From positions 41,713,642 to 41,777,641 of the forward strand of contig OX637394.1 in assembly GCA_951799425.1 (NCBI GenBank): a DNA stretch of 64,000 bases, written 5' to 3'. The stretch comes from Ilex aquifolium. Lineage: Eukaryota > Streptophyta > Magnoliopsida > Aquifoliales > Aquifoliaceae. The notes under the pieces are model-generated. The model saw only the letters and a program-made list of their open reading frames with translations. It was not told the DNA's origin and ran no database searches. The position numbers and the translations under genes are program-made. Below are positions 57,438-64,000 of this stretch, in pieces. The first letter of the stretch is position 1; every line of letters begins with the position of its first letter.

Positions 57438-57646
57438 AATTTTTTTTTCTTGTTCATAAAGACCTTTTTTTGAAACAGATCATAATTGGAGCATATTGTC
57501 TTCAACTTCCACAGACCGGATTCTCAGGTTTGAAGTGTTCCTTTAGCAATGTGTTTTATTTTTCTGGTGTTGAATTCAGATCAGTAGTTTTGGGCTGCTG
57601 CCCACAATTTTCACCATAACAAGGCCATCAATCATCACCTCCAATT
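57438..57646 (+). repeat. Inverted repeat, left arm (flanks RLP-C)
   Basis: Pairs with the reverse complement of 60050-60258 at near identity over 209 bp. This arm is the native one, since modules 1 and 2 carry it in the same orientation. Confidence 0.88.
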
Positions 57647-58626
57647 GGCAAGGGCATTGCGTGCTCCAAAAGGATTCTGCAGATCTTTTCAGTTGTTCAT
57701 AAGTCAATACTAAGTTGCTGTTGAATCTTTGACCTTATTCAACTTTTCTCAACATTAATATTATTGCTCTTTTGTGGATTCAAGATGCTGTTTGGTTTCA
57801 GTTCCACACAGTGTAGGTGCCAACCACAAAACTGGATTATTTTTTTCATTCAGAAAAAGTCCAAGAAAAAGATATGTCACCCAACAGAGATTATTTTTCG
57901 TCGGTTGCAATTTAGTAATCAAATGGAGGTGAAAAAATAGAGGGAGAATTGCACTTTGTATCCTAAAAGATTTAAAAAAAATTATTTTATATTCTCAAAG
58001 ATTAATTTTTTCATATTGCAGTCTCAATGTATTAAAAGTGTTATAATGTGACTCTTTTGTTAAATTCCGTTATTTTTTCAGTCAATGTCAATTGGGTGAT
58101 ATTTTACGGAAAAAATAATAAAAATTAACAAAAGGGTCACATTTCAATACTTTTGATACGTTGAAAATATAATGTAAAAAAAATTATCTTTAAGGATACA
58201 AAATGAGAATTCTTAAATCTTTCAAAGTACAATTCACCAGCAAATAAAATTTGCTGACAGCTAGAGAGAAATTTGTGTCATTTTTATGTATCGTGTTATC
58301 ACCCTTATTTCAAGTATATCAACTACAAAACAACAATTTTGAGACAAAAAACTTGGATATTTGAAACTAAAAGGGGACCTCTTCAGTTTTTAACATAAAT
58401 AATTGAGTCTCAAAAAGTCAATGAACGTCGGACTTTCCTTCTATTATATTAGTAAGGCTTGACTAATAATTGAGTCTCAAAAAGTCTTGCTTTTGAGCCT
58501 TTTTACTAATAAGGTGCTTGTTACGAATCACACATTCTTCCATTGGGGACAGGTACATGAACAACAACTCTAAACGTCACACATATGTTGTCTACCTACC
58601 GTTTAGGTGGCACCAACGAGATACAG

Positions 58627-58684
58627 GATTATTGTGCTCTTAACAAGATCACAGTAAATAATCGATATCTTTTACCAATGATAG
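58627..58684 (+). pseudogene. Fragment of the gypsy reverse-transcriptase relic, module 3
   Basis: Reads DYCALNKITVNNRY and then degenerates. Shorter than in modules 1 and 2. Confidence 0.6.
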
Positions 58685-59219
58685 AAGGCTTTGGAAGACC
58701 GCGTTAAAGACTCCAAATTCTATGCCCGTTTGCTACTTCTAATTCTATGCCTTGCAATTCTTTTGCTTACCCAAAAATTTTCTCCAATCAACATAATAAA
58801 ATATGAGCAATGCTACTATGGGTTCTATTAAACATTAAAATTTAGTGTTGATCCAATAATTCTACCGTAGTCACATTATTAGATCAAATTTTTAAATCTA
58901 AATAATATTACTCATAAAGAAAAGAGCATGTTTTTTCGTTACAATAGACTTAATCATTCAAAGACGTGTTTCCTATTTAGATTTTCGTTCGTATGGTCTT
59001 TCTTCACGCGGTATTAGCTTTTCTTTAGTTCTAAGAAATCATCCCTATACCAAGACTCCAAATTTTTCATTATTGACTTTGAATTTACTCAATTTGGGAC
59101 GAAATTGACCTTTACAGTGGCCCAATGAGAATCAGGCGGCTTCACATCGTGACAATAATGTAAGCTTTTCACATGTTAATCTGCCATTCATGTTTGTGAC
59201 TACTTTGAAAAGGGAAAAA

Positions 59220-60068
59220 ATGAGGTATCTACTGTTCTTGCTTATCTTCTTACTCTCATCGGCATCACAGCAATCTATTCTTTCATCTTCATCACCGTTG
59301 CCAACGAGCCAATTTCGATGCCTCGACCACCAGAGATCTGCCTTGGTGCAACTGCGGCTAGATGTTATAAACCATTCTCCTCCTCCTGTTACATTTGAGG
59401 AAAACTCTTCAATGAAAGTTTTGCAATGGGACCTGGAAAGTGATTGTTGTTCTTGGGAAGGTGTCACCTGTGACGCTGTCGGTCATGTGATCGGCCTCAA
59501 CCTCAGTTACAGCATGCTTTCAGGTCATATCAGTGCCATATTTAATCTTAGTCATCTCCAATATCTCAACTTAGCTCACAACAACTTCCAGTTAACCCCA
59601 ATTCCGTCCGGGTTTGGGAGGCTTAAGAGTTTGACTCATCTTAACCTTTCACACTCCTGCTTTTCTGATCAGATTCCGACGGAGATTTCTCTCTTGACAA
59701 AGTTAAAATCTCTAGACATATCTACCATTCCATTTTGTGAACGTCCACTGAACTTTGATGGCCCGGACTTTATTCGCGTATATGAATTTGAAGAGCTACA
59801 CCGGCTCAAACTTGAAGAACCGAACCTCCAGATGTTTGTTCATAACATGAATCATCTCACAGAGCTCAATCTAGATAATGTAGACCTCTCAGCTCAAGGT
59901 TCTAATTGGTCAGAAACCTTAGCTAATGCACTTCCTAGACTTCAGTCTTTGAGTTTGTCTTTCTGTCGTCTCTCAGGTCCTATTCATCCTTCCTTCTCGC
60001 AGCTCCAATCTCTATCCCACATCAACCTCGAGGGTAATGATCTGTCTTCAATTGGAGGTGATGATTGA
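59220..60068 (+). CDS. RLP-C: truncated secreted LRR protein
   Basis: 282 residues. Unlike A and B it has an intact, in-frame signal peptide (MRYLLFLLIFLLSSASQQS), then LRRNT (CLDHQRSAL, CCSWEGVTCD) and about eight LRRs. At 60049/60050 the gene joins an inverted piece of the module leader; the frame reads five foreign residues (IGGDD) and stops at 60066. The membrane segment, island and last 20 or so LRRs are absent. If expressed, the product would be secreted and soluble. I start at 59220 because it gives the signal peptide; an ATG at 59190 is in frame and would add ten polar residues. Most likely a decayed fragment, though its open state is notable. Confidence 0.7.
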   Translation: MRYLLFLLIFLLSSASQQSILSSSSPLPTSQFRCLDHQRSALVQLRLDVINHSPPPVTFEENSSMKVLQWDLESDCCSWEGVTCDAVGHVIGLNLSYSMLSGHISAIFNLSHLQYLNLAHNNFQLTPIPSGFGRLKSLTHLNLSHSCFSDQIPTEISLLTKLKSLDISTIPFCERPLNFDGPDFIRVYEFEELHRLKLEEPNLQMFVHNMNHLTELNLDNVDLSAQGSNWSETLANALPRLQSLSLSFCRLSGPIHPSFSQLQSLSHINLEGNDLSSIGGDD

Positions 60069-60258
60069 TGGCCTTGTTATGGTGAAAATTGTGGGCAGCA
60101 GCCCAAAACTACTGATCTGAATTCAACACCAGAAAAATAAAACACATTGCTAAAGGAACACTTCAAACCTGAGAATCCGGTCTGTGGAAGTTGAAGACAA
60201 TATGCTCCAATTATGATCTGTTTCAAAAAAAGGTCTTTATGAACAAGAAAAAAAAATT
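60050..60258 (-). repeat. Inverted repeat, right arm (joined to RLP-C)
   Basis: Reverse complement of 57438-57646, fused to the 3' end of RLP-C with a single-base overlap. The spacer between the arms is 2403 bp and contains all of RLP-C. Confidence 0.88.
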
Positions 60259-61608
60259 CAAGGGTAATATATATATTGGAGCAGTTATGATTTTTGATGT
60301 GTTTCATATGATTTGAACCTAAAAATAATTGTTATTGTATTTGTGCAACAATTATGATGGATTCAGATCATCTCATAAATACTGATCCGATGGTCTAAAA
60401 TTCAAACTTAGCTTATAAACACATCTAACGGACAACGTAATCCCAATATAAAAGACGATTCAGATCATCTCATAAATACTGATCCGATGGTCTGGACAAT
60501 GTACTGAATTTTGTTTTCCCGCCCAACAACATTTCCTGATTCACGTCTTTCTCTCTCGCGCCTCTCTCTCGCGTTTCTCTCTCTCACTTCTGCCTCTCTC
60601 TCCCAATCTCTCACACCTCTATCCCTGCCTTCTAAACTCATCCCCAAAATCTCTCTCACTCACTCCCACTCGAAATACATCTCTCCATACGCCTGTCTTT
60701 CACTGTCCCTCATAACTTATCTCTCTCTATTGCCTCCGCCGCTGCCAGGTACCGCCATCACCACCACCAACAATACCAAGTTTTGTTCCCCCTCTCTCTA
60801 TAACTCTGTTCCTCTGCTTCGATTTTTTTTCTCTCTCCCTCATCCCCTCCCAAAAAATTTCTCCCGTCCATATATTTTCATTCTCCCTCATGATCCCCCT
60901 AATTTCAGCCCTATCTTATCGCTGGCTCTACCTCACTCGCGAAACGCCTCTCTCGCTGGCTCTATCCAACGTCTTATCTTCCCTTTTTCTCTGATTTTTC
61001 TCTTGCCAAAAATGTCTACGATCCCAACGCTATCGACTCCCGCACCCCATGACATAGGGTTTCTCTTTCACGACCACCATAAACCCACCCATCTTCACAG
61101 AAAGAACACCTTTTTGTTAAATATTTTTTTTGTATTGATTGCAACCTAAATTGTTTTTGATTATATACTGATTTGGTACCCTAATTTTGTATTTTTTATT
61201 TTGAGTTAGGTCATTGTTTGTTGCAAGTGATTTGAGTTCAAAATCTGAGATTGGTGATTGGTTCAAATTAAAGAGTTGATTGGATCTAATATTTGTCTAT
61301 GTGACACAGTCTCTAATTAGTAACTGCTTAATTGTTTCAAAATGTCCAAATTCTAGGGTTTTGGATTGGATTTTGGAATTTAAGTTTAAATTGTATGGTT
61401 TTTTAGAAAAGATGAGGCAGCCCCCAGGAGTGGGTGTTTGTATTGGCTATTGATGTGTGAATTACTTGAGAAGATCCCCAAATTCTAGAGATTGGCTCTT
61501 AAAAGGTTTTGTTCTTTTAATTCCTATTGGTTTTTGAATAGAATTATGTATATTTGTCTTTTATATTACTTATAATAGCTGAGACGTGATATATGCAACG
61601 TGTGTTGC
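60259..61608. other. Rearranged junction segment in module 3
   Basis: 60260-60360 is a piece of the hAT-like element interior (as 56870-56950). 60363-60540 is an inverted copy of 18170-18345, within which about 36 bases (cagatcatctcataaatact...) occur twice, at about 60364 and 60463. 60540-61140 is C/T-rich (ctctctctcgcg type), like a plant 5' leader, and is not found in modules 1 and 2. 61140-61608 is AT-rich. No gene is supported. Confidence 0.6.
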
Positions 61609-64000
61609 AGTGGGGGCGGTTTAGATTGGTTTTTGTTTTTGGATATGATATTAAGATTTAGTTTGGTTTGATTGCTTGAAGATGAATTGGCAAAATGTTG
61701 AATGTAAAAAATGGCAGGAAAATGAGCCAAACGCGACACTTAGGTGTAAGTATTCCATTGACAGTTTCTTGGTCCACTGGAATTGATTAAAGATTGATCA
61801 GCGCATGTTTTTTTTGTTTTGTTTAAGAGATACCCAAGTTTACTCAATTCCTAGATGTTGTTTTATACACGAAGTTTTGATTCCTTCTTGCATTCTCTAT
61901 TATGGAGTAGATCATTTTGAAATGTAGACATTGCAGATCATTAGTGGTTGCAATGTCTACATATCTAAACTTTAAGATAATCTATGGTCCTCATTTTGAA
62001 ACCTTGCTTTTGGTTGTGTCAAAATTTCAATCTTTAATCAATTCTTAGTTTGATTCGCTGTTTAAATTTGACTTAAACTTTCCCTCAAGATTATGCATCA
62101 AACAATAATGCATTTGCTTCATCCATTGATAAATTAAATATTTTTTTGATTGTGATTTTGCTTCCTAAAATTCTGTTGTTTAGAGAGTAAGTACTTAAAA
62201 TGATGTTGGCTTTGTACTTAATTTTTGATTCAATTCTTTATTTTTATTTCAGAGTGTGTTTTTTTTTTTTTTTTTTCATTTTTAGCATTAGGCGGTGATT
62301 AGGTGTTTAGCGTTTATACAAGTTTGAGGATATTGGTGATTTATTTGTGTAGGTTTAGTAGTGGGTGCTTTGCAAGGGTATATTTGAGCTGACCACTCCT
62401 GTTGCTTGTTTTTCCCACTTATGGGGTTTGCCACATTCACCCACTTTTTCTTCCTTATTTTTTCTATTTGGTTTTTACTCATTGGCCTTAACTCTATTTA
62501 TTTTCATCCAAGTTTTTCCTAGATTCATCTTCATCAAAGTTTGAAATCATGTCGTGTGTATTGCCATTTCAGGAACTTTGGACTATGCTAAATAATACAC
62601 ACTTACGAATGCATTGTTTTGAAAGATGGACCGATCTGGGGCACGACAAAGCCCTTGAAGTCCTCCATTTGTGTGTGTTGTCCCACATGGATTCACTTTT
62701 GAATTCATTGTTTTTAGGTTTGGTATTATGGTTTTGAGTTCGAAATGATTAACTCAAATTACCATGCAAATTCATTTTTTTTTTTAGGAAAAGTTATTTG
62801 TTTTTTTGATTGATTGAGGCTTTATGTTTTGTCTGGGAACAATGAGGAGTTGTTTTTAGTTCCTACATTGCATTGTGCTTGAGTTGAGTTCAACAAACTG
62901 TGTATGCCATCAGATAATGTGTTTGCCAATAGTAATAATTATATTATGGTGTCATGAGAACATTAATATTTATAGTCATAGTCATAATACATTTTACCAC
63001 GATGCCTTGACAATGATTACACTAAATTGATTATGTACGTTTTTTCTGATTTGTGAGATTTCAATAGGTGGAATGTTGCGTTTCTGGGTAAAATGTTGTG
63101 TTTTATGGCTAAGAACATTTTATTCTATTATGCTTGCTAGATTCACCTAATTATGCCCATTAGCCATTCGATCAAAAGTCACATTGAGCTCCGATTGTGT
63201 TGTGTGCATCATCATCTCCAAAGGAGTTTTCCATTTTGAAGATGATCTAAATGTTAGACATTCTAATTAACATATAGAGTAACTCCATGGTACAAGGACC
63301 AGTTAAGTAAGTTTTCTTTTGCTAAAAATTACATCTAAAAGGTTAAAAAAAGTAATTTTGTACTTTGAGGAATTAAATTAGAAAGCTTTGTATGTAATTG
63401 TTGTAGATTAATGAATCTACACCACATTTATTTAGCAATAACAATTGAAAATTTTATATTTACTACATTAGTTTGTCACATTGCCTTTTATATCTCAATT
63501 ATAATTAACAGAGTGATCATTGCTGCACTTTCTATCTTTATTTAGTTATTAAATTTATCTATTTAAATTGTCACTTTACCCTCTTATTATGTCACCCCAC
63601 AATTATGTATTTTTTGAGGTAACAATAATGTGACTGAAAGTTTATGTTTGTGTTGGTGTGGGGTAAGGGGTAAGGGGTATATACGTATACGATCTTTCTT
63701 GACTTAAAGTTATAATAAATCAACAAGTGGTATGTGTATGCGTGTGTGAATCGCTAATGGAAGTTTGCTAATTTGTTAATTTTTCAGATGAGAGGTTCTT
63801 TGACCTTATTGGGCAATTCGTACTAAATGACATCAGAAGTTCTGAAGCAAAATTTGGTGGTACTACATCTTTGAGGTGAATAGAATAGTCATGGGACTGC
63901 ACATTCATGGGGCATGCTCCCCTTTTCGTTTAAACTTTCGGAATTCAATTTAGTGCAGATTAATTATGATTTGTTTTTTTATGGTTATTAGGTATGGTCC
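61609..64000. repeat. Module 3 continuation (copy of 18350-21116 and 40782-43548)
   Basis: Co-linear with modules 1 and 2 but without the 392-bp insert, and with a small duplication (ggggtaa twice, near 63660). It runs off the window, so a further Harbinger copy may follow. Confidence 0.9.
62573..63875 (+). other. Two candidate exons of an unrecognised gene, module 3
   Basis: First block from 62573, second at 63788-63875 with the same splice-like borders. The second block differs by two bases from modules 1 and 2 and keeps 88 nt. A two-base insert (tgtg run at about 62673) changes the frame at the end of the first block. Confidence 0.35.

Larger units (their letters stand above)
57257..59219. 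repeat. Leader and upstream region of module 3 (shortened)
   Basis: 57257-58270 matches the module leader; at 58270 it jumps directly to sequence that in modules 1 and 2 lies shortly upstream of the RLP (after about 30665 and 50770), so the whole central block is missing. The gypsy RT relic is present in part at 58627-58684. Non-coding. Confidence 0.8.

Noticed and set aside
60511..61149. 212-residue open frame
   Set aside because: Pyrimidine-rich DNA gives long Ser/Leu/Pro frames by chance; no domain and no copy in modules 1 and 2.

Overview
This window is nuclear DNA of a flowering plant, most likely a eudicot. It is AT-rich and intron-bearing, and it holds a plant L1-type LINE with an RNase H domain, a Ty3/gypsy LTR element primed by initiator Met-tRNA, a tRNA-derived SINE, PIF/Harbinger genes, hAT-like and Mutator-like elements, and receptor-like-protein (RLP) genes of the Cf-9/RLP12 type. 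I cannot name the species.

The window is a tandem array of a module of about 20 kb, nested with transposons. Module 1 runs from base 1 to about 35,960, module 2 from about 35,967 to 57,256, and module 3 from 57,257 past the right end. Each complete module has, in order: a non-coding leader; a long non-coding stretch with a minus-strand SINE; two short conserved candidate exons; AT-rich low-complexity DNA; a PIF/Harbinger gene pair (Myb/SANT-like protein plus DDE transposase); a MITE; a relic of gypsy reverse transcriptase; and an RLP gene. Module 1 carries three private insertions: a 6.2-kb LINE (299-6491), a 7.35-kb gypsy element (7654-15002) and a 2.27-kb long-TIR Mutator-like foldback element (27963-30233). 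The matching sites in other modules are empty, so target duplications and exact ends can be read directly.

The genes most likely to matter to the host are the three RLPs. RLP-A (31552-34817) and RLP-B (52003-55268) keep all LRRs, the membrane segment and the tail but share a one-base frameshift in the signal peptide. RLP-C (59220-60068) keeps an intact signal peptide but is cut off after about 280 residues by a rearrangement that also made a 209-bp inverted repeat around it. RLP-A has also lost 328 bp of upstream DNA and carries Gly-to-Glu in its membrane segment. A and B differ mainly in one central block of LRRs.

The mobile elements are in different states. The LINE is dead, with many C-to-T type nonsense changes and an altered catalytic Asp pair, yet its 17-bp target duplication is perfect. 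The gypsy element has lost most of pol, but its LTRs are almost identical, which suggests recent movement by a helper. The Harbinger transposase of module 1 has three internal stops; that of module 2 is open with an intact D-D-E triad and only a late stop. Most of the remaining sequence is non-coding, and I see no rRNA, classical tRNA gene or CRISPR.
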